Notes: a model not told the origin generated them from the letters alone. A stretch of DNA of 64,000 nucleotides from Fimenecus sp045545735 (GCA_045545735.1 JAZQBM010000010.1:174554-238553), one strand, 5' to 3'; shown: positions 52,458 to 62,724, counted from the first letter of the stretch. Numbers and translations: made by a program.

Positions 52458-55400
52458 TTAAAATCCAAAAAATGAAATCTGTGCAGTTTCGGGCAAATCG
52501 TTCAACGCACCAATTTCACGTAATGCAGTTACAACTGCACTTGATGCTCCCGTTTTTGCCTGAAAATCATCAACGGAAACAAAGTCTGCACCACATTCTT
52601 CTCTGCCCGCCACAATTGATTTAGCAGCGTTTTCGCCAACGCCTGAAAGTGCGGAGAACGGCATTCTGATTTTTCCGTCTTCAATGTAATATTCTGTTGC
52701 ACGGGATTTATAAATATCAACAGGCAGAAGCTCAACTCCGCGTGCCATCATTTCATTTACAACCTGAAGAGCAGTAAACTGGTCTTTTTCTTTTGTTGTC
52801 ATTGGTTTTCTGTCTTTCGGTTCTGCATTAAGCGGTCCGTGAAGTTCAACCATTTTACGTTTTACCGCATCTCTTCCTTGTGCTACAGTTACGGCGTCAA
52901 GGTCACCGCCACGAACAGTCAAGAATGCTGTGTAATATTCGGTCGGTCTGTAAATTTTATACCAGCCAAGGCGAAGTGCCGCAATAACATAAGCCGCCGC
53001 GTGAGCTTTCGGGAACATATACTTGATTTTACGGCAAGAATCCATATACCAATCAGGTACGTTACAAGCACGCATAGCATCTTCTGCACCTTCGGGGAAA
53101 CCAACTTTTGCAACAATACCTTTACGTGTTTTTTCCATAATATTGAAAGCAAGACCTGAATCAAGACCTTTATGGATAAGATATGTCATAATATCGTCAC
53201 GAGTACCGATAACCTCTGAAATTGTGCAAGTACCGTTTTTAATGAGTTCTTGTGCGTTACCAAGCCAAACGTCAGTACCATGTGAAAGACCCGAAATCTG
53301 TAAAAGGTCAGAGAAACATTTTGGTTGTGCTTCCATAAGCATTCCGCGAACGAAATCCGTACCCATTTCAGGGATTGAAAGAGTACCCGTTTCAACACCG
53401 ATATCTTCAGGTGTAAGTCCTAATGCTTCGGGACTTGTGCAAAGACTTACGATTTTAGGGTCGCACACATCAACATCCATAACGTTAATTCCCGTCATAT
53501 CTTCAAGGTGCTTATAAAGTGTAGGCACATCATGGCCGAGAATATCAAGTTTCAAAATTGTATCGTGCAAGAAATGGAAATCAAAGTGAGTAGTTTCCAT
53601 ATCTGATGACGTATCGTTTGCGGGATACTGCACCGCAGTAAAATCATAAACATCAAATTCATTCGGCACAACAACCATACCGCCGGGGTGCTGACCTGTT
53701 GTACGCTTAATACCTGTGCAACCTTTTGTAAGACGGTCTTCTTCAGCACGTGTTACAACTTTGCCACGCTCTTCAAGATATTTCTTAACATATCCGTAAG
53801 CAGTTTTGTCCGCAACCGTTGCAATTGTACCCGCTTTAAACACATGGTCACGACCGAAAAGTTCTTCAGTATATCTGTGAGCTTTACCTTGATAATCACC
53901 TGAGAAGTTAAGGTCAATATCAGGTGCTTTGTCGCCGTGGAAACCAAGGAAAGTCTGGAATGGTATTTCGTGACCATCACGTATCATTGGAATATCACAA
54001 TGAGGACAATTCTTTGGTGGCATATCAAAGCCTGAACCGTATTCACCGTGCAAGAAGAATTCGCTATGCTTACACTTTGCACAACGATAGTGGGCAGCAA
54101 GTGGATTAACCTCTGAAATACCTGCCATTGTAGCAACGAATGATGAGCCAACAGAACCTCGTGAACCAACATGATAACCGTGAGCCTCTGAATCCCATAC
54201 AAGTTTTTGTGCGATAATATAAAGAACGGCAAATCCGTGCTTAATAATAGATTCAAGTTCCATTTCAAGACGGTCAGCAACATATTCAGGTACGGGGTCA
54301 CCGTACCAGTCTTTTGCCTTTGCCCAACAGATATCGCGAAGTTCCTGTTCCGCACCGGGAATTGTAGGGTTGAAAGTACCTGCAGGAATAGGCGTTACCT
54401 GTTCAATCATATCAGCAATTTTATTTGTATTAGTAACAACTACTTCATAGGCGGTATCTTCACCAAGATACGCAAATTCATTAAGCATTTCTTCGGTAGT
54501 CTTAAAGTAAAGAGGTGCTTGATTATCAGCATCGTCAAAGCCTTTGCCTGCCATAAGAATTGCACGGAACTTTGCATCTTCAGGGTCCATAAAGTGAACG
54601 TCACCCGTAGCACAAACAAGTTTATTTAACTTGTCACCAATATGAATGATTTTGCGGTTAATATCACGAATGTCTTCAAGAGTTTTAATACGATTATACT
54701 CTTTGTTTCTATCAGGATTTTTCGCTGACGGGTCAGAGTGTGACTCAATCATAAACATATTGTTTCCGTCAGGCTGAATTTCAAGATAATCATAATAATC
54801 TGCAATCTTAAGAATTTCTTCATCACTTTTCTCAAAAAGGATTGCTTTAATAAGCTCGCCTGCCTCACAAGCCGAGCCGAGAATTATACCGTCGCGATGT
54901 TCATTAAGTTTTGAACGTGGAATACACGGTCTTGTGTGGAAATATTTTGTGTGAGAAAGTGAAATAAGTTTATATAAATTTTTAAGACCTGCTTTATTCT
55001 GCACAAGCAGAATAATATGGTAACGCGGAAGTTTTTCCCAAGGAGTTTCCGGGTCACCGATATCATCAATAAGATAACCCTCAACACCGTAAATCAATTT
55101 AATATCTTCTTTACCTTTACCCTTAACTGCGTCAGGATAGCCCTGTGCATTACCGTGGTCGGTAATTGCAATTGCGGGATGTCCCCACTGAATTGCTCGT
55201 TTAACAAGTTTGTCCGCAGAAGTCATACCGTCCATATCAGACATATTTGTATGTAAGTGAAGTTCTACACGCTTAACTTCAGCATTATCTTGTTTTTTAA
55301 TAGGTTTAACCGTGTTTACAGATGTGGCTGAAATAATATTCTCACCCGAATATTTATCAAAGCTCACCTTACCGTAAACGATTACGGTTTCGCCCTCTTT

Positions 55401-56249
55401 CAAAGTGCCAAGAAATGATTTTGCATTTGCAACTGTTTCAAAAATCTTAACTGTATATGAGTAAGTTTTATCTGTAATATTGAAATTGATAATGTTATTT
55501 CTGCCGTCACGTGTTGTACGCACTTCAAGGCTAAAAATCTCACCCCAGACTGCCACACTACCGCTTTCGATTGAAATATCACAAAGTCTTTGCAATTTTG
55601 CAGTTCTTATAATATTGCCGTAAATCGCCTTTTGTGTTTCAAGGTAAAGGGGAACTCCCTCTTTTATAACATGAGGTTTTGGTGCACCCGATTCGCTAGG
55701 CATTTTCGGTGCAGGAGTATTAGTTTCACGGCGAATTTCTTCGTCCGCTTTTTTTTGCATACTGTCGACTGCAACAGCAGTATCAAACTCTTCCTGCTGA
55801 AAAACAACTGTATAATTAACGCCAAAAATTTCTCTTATAATTTTTTCAATTTCAGTATCAATATTTGATGCACGAAGAATATCTTTTCCGCCCTTTTTAA
55901 GCAGGATTTTCAACTCTCCGTTTTCTGCTTTATAATCTGCGTTGTTAAAATATCCATTTGCAACTGCAACGCGTTCTCTTAAAATTTCAACAACCACATT
56001 CATATATTCTGTGGTAAAGCCCTTTCTTGACTCGTCACAGATAATTTTTATATTAACGTTAGTAGCCCTTGAAAGTTCATCTTCAAGAGCCTTAATTCTA
56101 TCATCTTCAATTTTTCTGTATGGCTTTACGGTAAGTTCAGCCCTGTTTTTCTCTCTTGAAACTGCAAAACCAATAATATCGGCAACTGCAAAATCAAGAT
56201 TATTATTACAGTTAAAATACTCACCGAAAAGTGTTTTTACTGTTGTCAT
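52458..56249 (-). CDS. polC: DNA polymerase III PolC-type, lacking the inserted proofreading exonuclease
   Basis: 1263 residues, shorter than the roughly 1430 of B. subtilis PolC. N-terminal domains (1-200), OB fold (about 225-312), PHP domain from HLHTNMSDMDGM (331), then directly YGVEGYLIDD into PRYHIILLVQNKAGLKNLYKL, where other PolC proteins have a DEDD exonuclease of about 170 residues between these two points. The polymerase core is complete: GSRGSVGSSFVATM, a four-cysteine zinc motif (CAKC...CPHC), the catalytic PDIDLNFSGD, and RTTGQHPGGMVV. Last gene of the pyrH cluster. Confidence 0.95.
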   Translation of the reverse strand: MTTVKTLFGEYFNCNNNLDFAVADIIGFAVSREKNRAELTVKPYRKIEDDRIKALEDELSRATNVNIKIICDESRKGFTTEYMNVVVEILRERVAVANGYFNNADYKAENGELKILLKKGGKDILRASNIDTEIEKIIREIFGVNYTVVFQQEEFDTAVAVDSMQKKADEEIRRETNTPAPKMPSESGAPKPHVIKEGVPLYLETQKAIYGNIIRTAKLQRLCDISIESGSVAVWGEIFSLEVRTTRDGRNNIINFNITDKTYSYTVKIFETVANAKSFLGTLKEGETVIVYGKVSFDKYSGENIISATSVNTVKPIKKQDNAEVKRVELHLHTNMSDMDGMTSADKLVKRAIQWGHPAIAITDHGNAQGYPDAVKGKGKEDIKLIYGVEGYLIDDIGDPETPWEKLPRYHIILLVQNKAGLKNLYKLISLSHTKYFHTRPCIPRSKLNEHRDGIILGSACEAGELIKAILFEKSDEEILKIADYYDYLEIQPDGNNMFMIESHSDPSAKNPDRNKEYNRIKTLEDIRDINRKIIHIGDKLNKLVCATGDVHFMDPEDAKFRAILMAGKGFDDADNQAPLYFKTTEEMLNEFAYLGEDTAYEVVVTNTNKIADMIEQVTPIPAGTFNPTIPGAEQELRDICWAKAKDWYGDPVPEYVADRLEMELESIIKHGFAVLYIIAQKLVWDSEAHGYHVGSRGSVGSSFVATMAGISEVNPLAAHYRCAKCKHSEFFLHGEYGSGFDMPPKNCPHCDIPMIRDGHEIPFQTFLGFHGDKAPDIDLNFSGDYQGKAHRYTEELFGRDHVFKAGTIATVADKTAYGYVKKYLEERGKVVTRAEEDRLTKGCTGIKRTTGQHPGGMVVVPNEFDVYDFTAVQYPANDTSSDMETTHFDFHFLHDTILKLDILGHDVPTLYKHLEDMTGINVMDVDVCDPKIVSLCTSPEALGLTPEDIGVETGTLSIPEMGTDFVRGMLMEAQPKCFSDLLQISGLSHGTDVWLGNAQELIKNGTCTISEVIGTRDDIMTYLIHKGLDSGLAFNIMEKTRKGIVAKVGFPEGAEDAMRACNVPDWYMDSCRKIKYMFPKAHAAAYVIAALRLGWYKIYRPTEYYTAFLTVRGGDLDAVTVAQGRDAVKRKMVELHGPLNAEPKDRKPMTTKEKDQFTALQVVNEMMARGVELLPVDIYKSRATEYYIEDGKIRMPFSALSGVGENAAKSIVAGREECGADFVSVDDFQAKTGASSAVVTALREIGALNDLPETAQISFFGF

Positions 56250-56264
56250 ATGTATTTCACACCA

Positions 56265-57317
56265 CTATATTTTTTCTATTTCTTTCAATAATTCATCTAC
56301 TATTTCATCTTCATTTACTTTTTTAAGCACTTCGCCATTTTTGAAAATTACGCCACAACCGTCGCCACCTGCAACGCCAATGTCAGCCTCTTTTGCTTCG
56401 CCTGGTCCGTTTACAACACACCCCATTACTGCAACTTTAATAGGCTTGTTGTAATTCACAAGGGCTTTTTCTACTTTTTCGGCAAGTCCGATTAAATCAA
56501 TTTTTGTTCTTCCACAAGTCGGGCAAGATACAATTTGTGCACAGTCAGTTTTAATGCCTGCACCTTTAAGAATATCAAATCCTGCTTTAACTTCAGTTAC
56601 AGGGTCAGCAGTCATTGAAACGCGGATTGTGTCACCAATTCCGTCAAGAAGAAGTGAGCCGATACCAATACTTGATTTTACAAGTGCCATATTGTGAGTG
56701 CCCGCTTCAGTTACACCTAAATGCAACGGATAATCACACATATCAGCTACCAGTCGATATGCTTTAACCATTTTTTGAACATCTGATGATTTGATTGATA
56801 CAACAATATCGTTAAAATCAAATTTTTCTAATAGCCCAATATGATACATCGCACTTTCAGCCATAGCCTCAGGCGTTGGTGAGCCGTATTTTGCAAGTAA
56901 GTTTTTTTCAAGCGAGCCTGAATTTACGCCGATACGGATTGGCACATTATGAAGTCGGCAAGCATCTGCTACTGCACGTACTTTTTCATCATCACCAATA
57001 TTGCCGGGGTTTATTCTGATTTTATCAACACCCGCTGCAACGCTCTCTAATGCACAACGATAATCAAAATGAATATCAGCAACGACAGGGATTGAAACTG
57101 CATCTTTTACGGCATAAAGAGTTTTAACTGCCTCTTTATTTGGCACGGTAAGACGAATAATCTGACAACCTGCTTTTTCTAACTCAACAGCTTGTCTTAC
57201 ATTACCTTCAGCGTCTTCAGCCACCACATTAAGCATTGACTGTACTGATATAGGGTTATTACCACCGATTTTAACATTACCTGCCGTTACAACTCGGCTT
57301 TTTCTTCTTTCAATCAT
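56265..57317 (-). CDS. ispG: 4-hydroxy-3-methylbut-2-enyl diphosphate synthase IspG
   Basis: 350 residues. Iron-sulfur enzyme of the methylerythritol phosphate (MEP) pathway. RRKSRVVTAGNVKIGG, ISVQSMLNV, ADIHFDYRCAL, RINPGNIGDDEKV; cluster cysteines in SCPTCGRTKIDL and MGCVVNGPGEA. Electron donor is a flavodoxin or ferredoxin. Follows rseP by ten bases. Confidence 0.97.
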   Translation of the reverse strand: MIERRKSRVVTAGNVKIGGNNPISVQSMLNVVAEDAEGNVRQAVELEKAGCQIIRLTVPNKEAVKTLYAVKDAVSIPVVADIHFDYRCALESVAAGVDKIRINPGNIGDDEKVRAVADACRLHNVPIRIGVNSGSLEKNLLAKYGSPTPEAMAESAMYHIGLLEKFDFNDIVVSIKSSDVQKMVKAYRLVADMCDYPLHLGVTEAGTHNMALVKSSIGIGSLLLDGIGDTIRVSMTADPVTEVKAGFDILKGAGIKTDCAQIVSCPTCGRTKIDLIGLAEKVEKALVNYNKPIKVAVMGCVVNGPGEAKEADIGVAGGDGCGVIFKNGEVLKKVNEDEIVDELLKEIEKI

Positions 57318-57326
57318 TTAAATCAC

Positions 57327-58385
57327 CTAATTTTTAATTAGCGTTACAATATCGTTAAAAGTTACTACTAACATTAAGAGAAGTAATAGTGCAAGTCCTG
57401 CACCATGCACATAACCCTCATATTTCGGGTTAAGGGGCTTTCTGCGTATACCCTCAATTATAAGGAAGAAAAGACGACCGCCATCAAGTGCCGGTAACGG
57501 CAAAAGATTGAACACACCAATGTTTATTGAGATAAATGCCATCATTGTAAGTGCCGTTATAAGACCGTCTTTACTCTCTACTGCACCTGCCGCAGCATCT
57601 GCAATAACATTTACAGTACCTACGGGACCTGACAAATCAGTAAGCCCATATCTGCCCGTTATCAAGTCGAAGAAACTTAACCATACAAGTCGTCCTATTG
57701 ATGCCGAGCGTCTGAAAGAGTTTTCAATAACATTAAAGAAATTCGTTTCTTCACCTAAAATCACAAAATCATATGTGATAAAAGTATATTTACCATCTTT
57801 TTCTGTTTTGAAAGTAACATCTTTAAGTTCGACTTTTTCACCGTCACGAAGCACGGTCATATCAAAAACGCCGTCGTCACTTCGTCCCATAAGAAATGAA
57901 ATGTCAGTATCAGAAAATACTCTGTGACCATCGATTTCAAGAAACTCATCGCCAACTTGAAGTCCTGTTTGTTGACTTATTGCACCCTCGTGAAACTCTA
58001 AAATCTGATTTGTACCGATTAAATCTTCCATTGAAAGTACAGTTGCAACAATCACAACACCTAAAATAAGATTCATAATTGCACCTGCGGCAACTATTAT
58101 GATTTTCTGCCATACTTTTTTACGATTAAAAGCATTTTCATCCTGACTTTCTTCATCTTCACCCTCCATACTCACGTAACCGCCAATTGGAAGTACACGA
58201 AGTGCATAAAGAGTTTCACCCCTTTTCTTTTTAAAGATTGCGGGGCCCATACCGAGTGAAAATTCATTTACTTTTACTTTAAAAAGCTTTGCAAAAGTGA
58301 AATGTCCTAACTCGTGAATTGAAATTAAAAGTCCGAAGAATAAGATTGCCACTAAAAACGGCCATACTTTAGACCAGAGTTCCAA
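57327..58385 (-). CDS. rseP: Site-2 protease RseP
   Basis: 352 residues, intramembrane zinc metalloprotease. HELGH in the first membrane helix (about residue 24), one PDZ domain (about 120-190), and the second active-site motif LDGGRLFF near residue 295. Cleaves membrane anti-sigma factors and signal peptides; in spore formers a homologue acts in envelope stress. The start appears to be TTG at 58385, with no ATG at a suitable distance and a weak ribosome binding site. Confidence 0.93.
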   Translation of the reverse strand: MELWSKVWPFLVAILFFGLLISIHELGHFTFAKLFKVKVNEFSLGMGPAIFKKKRGETLYALRVLPIGGYVSMEGEDEESQDENAFNRKKVWQKIIIVAAGAIMNLILGVVIVATVLSMEDLIGTNQILEFHEGAISQQTGLQVGDEFLEIDGHRVFSDTDISFLMGRSDDGVFDMTVLRDGEKVELKDVTFKTEKDGKYTFITYDFVILGEETNFFNVIENSFRRSASIGRLVWLSFFDLITGRYGLTDLSGPVGTVNVIADAAAGAVESKDGLITALTMMAFISINIGVFNLLPLPALDGGRLFFLIIEGIRRKPLNPKYEGYVHGAGLALLLLLMLVVTFNDIVTLIKN

Positions 58386-58389
58386 AAAA

Positions 58390-59547
58390 TCACTGCTTTC
58401 CTGAATACTTGATTACTAGGTTTCTTGCTTCAATATCGGCATTATATACATCATCAACCGTATATGTATCTACTTTTGGTGCATCATTCATTACACGCTC
58501 AACAAGTTCGCCGATTTCTAAAAATCCGATTTCACCTTTTCTGAACATTAAGTTAGCCTGTTCATTAGCACTGTTTGCATATGCAGGGTAAAGTCCGCCA
58601 CGGGTAATTGCTTCACGACAGATATTCATACACTTAAAGGTATCATAATCGGGTTTATAGAATGTTAGTGTTCCCAATTTTGTCAAATCCAATTCCCCTG
58701 TAAGTGACTCAATTCTGTCAGGGTATGTGAGTGCATACTGAATTGGGATTTTCATATCGGGAAGACCTAACTGTGCAATTACTGCATTATCGGTATATTC
58801 AACTGCTGAATGGATTATACTTTCTCTGTGAACTACAATCTCAATTTTTGACGGATGAACATCGAAAAGCCACACGGCTTCAATCAGTTCAAGCCCCTTG
58901 TTCATCATTGTAGCAGAGTCAATGGTTATTTTTTGTCCCATACTCCAGTTCGGGTGCTTAAGAGCATCGGCAACTGTTACTTTTGAAAGTTCTTCTTTTG
59001 TTTTACCGAAAAATGGCCCGCCCGATGCAGTTAAGATAATTCTTTTTAATGCTCTGTTTGTAGGTTGACCTTGTAAACATTGAAATATTGCTGAATGTTC
59101 AGAGTCAACAGGTAAAATATCAACATTCTTTTCTTTCGCGTTGGTTGTTACTAACAATCCACCTGCAACAAGAGTTTCTTTATTTGCAAGAGCGATTTTC
59201 TTATTTGCCTCAATAGCGGTAAGGGTAGGTTTAAGTCCTGCCATACCAACAACCGAGTTTATTACCGTATCAGCACTGTCAATTGCAGCACATTCGCAAA
59301 CACCGTCAATACCTGATAGTACCTTTACATCTAAATCACTAACGCGATTTTTAAGTTCTTTAGCAGCATTTTCATCTACTAAAGCCGCCATTTTCGGCTT
59401 GAATTCGCGTATTTGTTCTTCAATTAAATCTACATTAGAATATGCCGAAAGCGCGGAAACAGAGTAACCGCACTTTCTTGCTGTTTCAAGGCTTTGTGTA
59501 CCGATTGAGCCGGTAGAGCCTAATATACTTAAATTTTTAGTAGTCAT
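58390..59547 (-). CDS. dxr: 1-deoxy-D-xylulose 5-phosphate reductoisomerase
   Basis: 385 residues. Committed step of the MEP isoprenoid pathway, NADPH dependent. ILGSTGSIGTQSLE, ANKETLVAGG, VDSEHSAIFQCLQG, TASGGPF, HPNWSMGQKITIDSATMMNKG. Its start shares a base with the cdsA stop (TAATG). Confidence 0.97.
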   Translation of the reverse strand: MTTKNLSILGSTGSIGTQSLETARKCGYSVSALSAYSNVDLIEEQIREFKPKMAALVDENAAKELKNRVSDLDVKVLSGIDGVCECAAIDSADTVINSVVGMAGLKPTLTAIEANKKIALANKETLVAGGLLVTTNAKEKNVDILPVDSEHSAIFQCLQGQPTNRALKRIILTASGGPFFGKTKEELSKVTVADALKHPNWSMGQKITIDSATMMNKGLELIEAVWLFDVHPSKIEIVVHRESIIHSAVEYTDNAVIAQLGLPDMKIPIQYALTYPDRIESLTGELDLTKLGTLTFYKPDYDTFKCMNICREAITRGGLYPAYANSANEQANLMFRKGEIGFLEIGELVERVMNDAPKVDTYTVDDVYNADIEARNLVIKYSGKQ

Positions 59548-60413
59548 TAAATCACAACTCCGAAAATATTGATAATCGCATAGAGTGCTACAAGCACAAA
59601 TACTTCGCTGTCAAAACGGTCCATAACTCCGCCGTGACCGGGGACAAGATTGCTGAAATCTTTAATTTCATAATTTCGCTTAAGTGCAGAGAATGTAAGG
59701 TCACCGCAAACGCCAATGAGTGACAACGGAATTGTCATAACAATAATCGCAAGATAATTGTTATGTGGCTTTGCAAAAACGATATTATCAAATACTGCAT
59801 AAAGAATTACATTTGAAAGAATACAACCGAGTGTTCCGCTGATTACACCTTCAATAGTTTTCTTTGGGCTGATTGCAGGTGCTAACTTATGCTTACCAAA
59901 AAATCTTCCACCGAAATATGCAAAAGCATCACTCATCCAAGCACAGAACATTCCAAATAGTATTAAAAACAAACCGTGTTCAGTAGTATAGTTCTGTTCA
60001 GGGAAATGTTTATCAATATCTCTTAAGAACAAAAGAACTGTCACTGCAAGCGGAAGTCCTAATGAGCCGAGAACCACCATTCCCACGTCAGAGAATTTTG
60101 TGTTTTCATACCCTATAAGCATTAAAATGAATAATGCGAGAATATAAATTGCAATAAGATAAACGGGACTTAAATCAAGTGGTAATCTATCAAGCAAATA
60201 CCCATATTCATAATACACAGGAACAAGAGCTGCAACAACAAGGCTCAATACAAACATAGGTTTGTTTTTAAGTTTGATGGCTTTGTTAATTTCAATGGCA
60301 ACCATTACACAGACAATTGCACCAATCACAGTGAAAAGCGGTGTATTACGAATGCACAATGCAAGAATACCAGCACCAGCACATAAAAGTCCAAAAATAA
60401 TTCTTTGTTTCAT
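59547..60413 (-). CDS. cdsA: Phosphatidate cytidylyltransferase
   Basis: 288 residues, about eight membrane helices. Makes CDP-diacylglycerol for phospholipids. The signature GDLTFSALKRNYEIKDFS-type stretch (CGDLTFSALKR, then LVPGHGGVMDRFDS) is intact. Start after AGGAAAA. Confidence 0.95.
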   Translation of the reverse strand: MKQRIIFGLLCAGAGILALCIRNTPLFTVIGAIVCVMVAIEINKAIKLKNKPMFVLSLVVAALVPVYYEYGYLLDRLPLDLSPVYLIAIYILALFILMLIGYENTKFSDVGMVVLGSLGLPLAVTVLLFLRDIDKHFPEQNYTTEHGLFLILFGMFCAWMSDAFAYFGGRFFGKHKLAPAISPKKTIEGVISGTLGCILSNVILYAVFDNIVFAKPHNNYLAIIVMTIPLSLIGVCGDLTFSALKRNYEIKDFSNLVPGHGGVMDRFDSEVFVLVALYAIINIFGVVI

Positions 60414-60436
60414 ATTTGAGTTTTCCTTTACTAAAA

Positions 60437-61171
60437 TTATACCCCGCCAAAGCGTCTGTTACGCTTTTCAAACTCTTTTAATGCTTCAATAAGATTTTCT
60501 TCTGTAAAATCAGGCCAGAGTACATCTGAAAACCAAAATTCCGAATATGCTGACTGCCACGTCAAGAAATTAGAAAGTCTGTACTCCCCACTTGGTCTGA
60601 TAATAAGGTCAGGGTCCGGTGAGCCCGCTGTATATAACGAATTTGAAATCATATCTTCAGTTATATCGTCAATACTGATTTCACCATTTTTAACCTTTTG
60701 AGCAATTGATTTAACGCCTTGTGTTATTTCGTGTCTGCCACCATAATTGATTGCAAGATTTAAAATAACCTTTGTTTCATACTGTGTGCCGTTTTCAATC
60801 TGGTCCATAAGTGACAAAATATCTTCAGGAATACCCTTGCGGTCACCTAAAAAGCAGAGTTTAATACCCTTTTCTTCGTTTTCAGCCTGACGTTCTTCAG
60901 CCTCACGAAGATACTCGCGGAAAAGTTGCATAATTGCATCAACTTCTTCCTGCGGTCTTTTCCAGTTTTCAGTTGAAAAGGCATAGAAAGTCATACATTT
61001 AATTCCAACATCTGCGGCAAATTCACCGATTTTTCGGAATGTTTTTGCACCTTCAATATGACCTTTATATCTTGGCAAATTTCTTTGTTTAGCCCATCTT
61101 CCGTTGCCGTCCATAATAATTCCGATATGTTGTGGCAAAATGGAAAATTGAGGAATATTTTTCTTATCCAT
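60437..61171 (-). CDS. uppS: Undecaprenyl diphosphate synthase
   Basis: 244 residues. Builds the C55 lipid carrier for cell wall synthesis from isoprenyl diphosphates. HIGIIMDGNGRWAKQR, GHIEGAKTFRKI, YAFSTENWKRP, RPSGEYRLSNFLTWQSAYSE. Start lies after a weak site (GTAAAGTT); a GC-rich hairpin separates it from frr. Confidence 0.96.
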   Translation of the reverse strand: MDKKNIPQFSILPQHIGIIMDGNGRWAKQRNLPRYKGHIEGAKTFRKIGEFAADVGIKCMTFYAFSTENWKRPQEEVDAIMQLFREYLREAEERQAENEEKGIKLCFLGDRKGIPEDILSLMDQIENGTQYETKVILNLAINYGGRHEITQGVKSIAQKVKNGEISIDDITEDMISNSLYTAGSPDPDLIIRPSGEYRLSNFLTWQSAYSEFWFSDVLWPDFTEENLIEALKEFEKRNRRFGGV

Positions 61172-61189
61172 AACTTTACAAATGGCAAA

Positions 61190-61215
61190 TTATGGGCGAG
61201 TCGCCCCGCCCATAA
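61190..61215. repeat. GC-rich hairpin between frr and uppS
   Basis: TTATGGGCG and CGCCCATAA form nine pairs around an eight-base loop. No T-run follows on either strand, so it is not a plain terminator. Similar in style to 26078-26099. Confidence 0.6.
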
Positions 61216-61221
61216 AACCAA

Positions 61222-61776
61222 TTATATCTCCATAATTTCTTTTTCTTTCTTTTCAGAAACTGTGTCGATTTCTTTAATGAATTCATCAGTGATTTTCTGA
61301 ATTTTTGTTTCAGCATTCTTTTGGTCATCTTCAGTAATTTCACTGTTTTTCTTCATATTCTTGATTTTATCCATTGCATCACGGCGGATTGAACGGATTG
61401 CAACCTTTGAATCTTCAGCAATTCTGCTTACATCTTTACAGAGTGCTTTTCTTCTTTCTTCAGTAAGTGGTGGGAATGTAAGACGAATAACTTTACCATC
61501 ATTCATTGGATTAATACCGATATCAGAAGCTTGAATAGCCTTTGAAATTGGATTAATTGTGCTTACGTCCCAAGGCTGAATTACAAGAATTCTACCTTCA
61601 TTTACTGAAATAGCAGCCATCTGCTGAATTGGTGTTGGTACGCCGTAATAGTCAACCTGGATTTTGTCAAGGATTGCAGGAGTTGCTCTGCCTGCACGCA
61701 TACCTGCATACTCTTTCTCAAGAGCACCGATTGTTTTTGTCATTTTTTCTTTCATTGTATCAAAAACTGTATTCAT
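61222..61776 (-). CDS. frr: Ribosome recycling factor
   Basis: 184 residues. Splits post-termination ribosomes with EF-G. MKEKMTKTIGALEKEYAGMRAG, GRATPAILDKIQVDYYG, IQPWDVSTINPISKAI, FPPLTEERRKAL. Start after AAAGGAGATAATTTT. Confidence 0.97.
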   Translation of the reverse strand: MNTVFDTMKEKMTKTIGALEKEYAGMRAGRATPAILDKIQVDYYGVPTPIQQMAAISVNEGRILVIQPWDVSTINPISKAIQASDIGINPMNDGKVIRLTFPPLTEERRKALCKDVSRIAEDSKVAIRSIRRDAMDKIKNMKKNSEITEDDQKNAETKIQKITDEFIKEIDTVSEKKEKEIMEI

Positions 61777-61808
61777 AAAATTATCTCCTTTTATATTTTA
61801 ATCACAGA

Positions 61809-62522
61809 TTATTTTTCGCTTACTACAACTGTACCAACATTTTCGCCTTTAACTGCCTTAACCATATTTTCAGGCTGTTGAAGATTGAACACGAGAAGTG
61901 GAATATTGTTGTCACGACAAAGTGAAGCTGCAGTACTATCCATAACTGCAAGACCTTTGCTCAAAATATCTTGATGTGTAATTACGTCATATTTAATAGC
62001 ATCGTCAAATCTGTTCGGGTCTTTATCATAAACGCCATCAACATTTGTTGCTTTGAAGATAATATCAGCACCGATTTCAGCCGCACGAAGAGCCGCTGCT
62101 GTATCAGTTGAGAAGAATGGGTTACCTGTTCCGCAACCAAAGATTACAACTCTGCCTTTTTCAAGATGACGTTTTGCTCTGTGGCTGATATATGGTTCTG
62201 CAATCTTATTCATTTCAATAGCAGTCTGAACACGAACAATTACGCCTAACTGTTCAAGTGAATCTGCAAGTGCCAATGAATTCATAACAGTTGCAAGCAT
62301 ACCAATATGGTCAGCACGAGTTCTGTCCATATCACCACTTGAGCGACCTCTCCAGAAATTACCGCCACCAACTACAATACCGATTTCCACACCCAAATCA
62401 GCCATTTCTTTAACTGCTGAACAAACACTGTTTACAGTATTGAAATCAAAGCCGTGCTTATTTTCACCGGCAAGAACTTCACCGCTGATTTTCAAAAGGA
62501 CTCTTTTATATTTAGGTTCCAT
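61809..62522 (-). CDS. pyrH: UMP kinase
   Basis: 237 residues. Phosphorylates UMP to UDP. RVLLKISGEVLAGE, IGIVVGGGNFWRG, DHIGMLATVMNSLAL, FGCGTGNPFFSTDTAAALRAAE. Start after ACGGAGGTG. First gene of the cluster that runs to polC, with its own promoter upstream. Confidence 0.97.
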   Translation of the reverse strand: MEPKYKRVLLKISGEVLAGENKHGFDFNTVNSVCSAVKEMADLGVEIGIVVGGGNFWRGRSSGDMDRTRADHIGMLATVMNSLALADSLEQLGVIVRVQTAIEMNKIAEPYISHRAKRHLEKGRVVIFGCGTGNPFFSTDTAAALRAAEIGADIIFKATNVDGVYDKDPNRFDDAIKYDVITHQDILSKGLAVMDSTAASLCRDNNIPLLVFNLQQPENMVKAVKGENVGTVVVSEK

Positions 62523-62570
62523 AAAAACACCTCCGTGGTAACACTTTTAATTCATTACCATATTTAGTAT

Positions 62571-62599
62571 ATTTTACATTAAAAACGCCGTTATGTAAA
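62571..62599 (-). promoter_or_regulatory. Promoter of the pyrH-to-polC cluster
   Basis: TTTACA (62594-62599), 17-base spacer, TAAAAT (62571-62576) on the minus strand. Confidence 0.8.
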
Positions 62600-62646
62600 G
62601 GGGAATTTTAAACAATTACTGTGTAAATTATTCTACAAATTAATCA

Positions 62647-62675
62647 TTGACTTAAATAGTACTTCAATATATAAT
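62647..62675 (+). promoter_or_regulatory. Promoter of the NahK-like gene
   Basis: TTGACT, 17-base spacer, TATAAT, 50 bases before the ATG. A second TGGTATAAT box lies at about 62680. Confidence 0.85.
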
Positions 62676-62724
62676 TAAATGGTATAATTTTGTCCTAAAT
62701 CAAAAGGTAATTGAGGTGTAAAAA

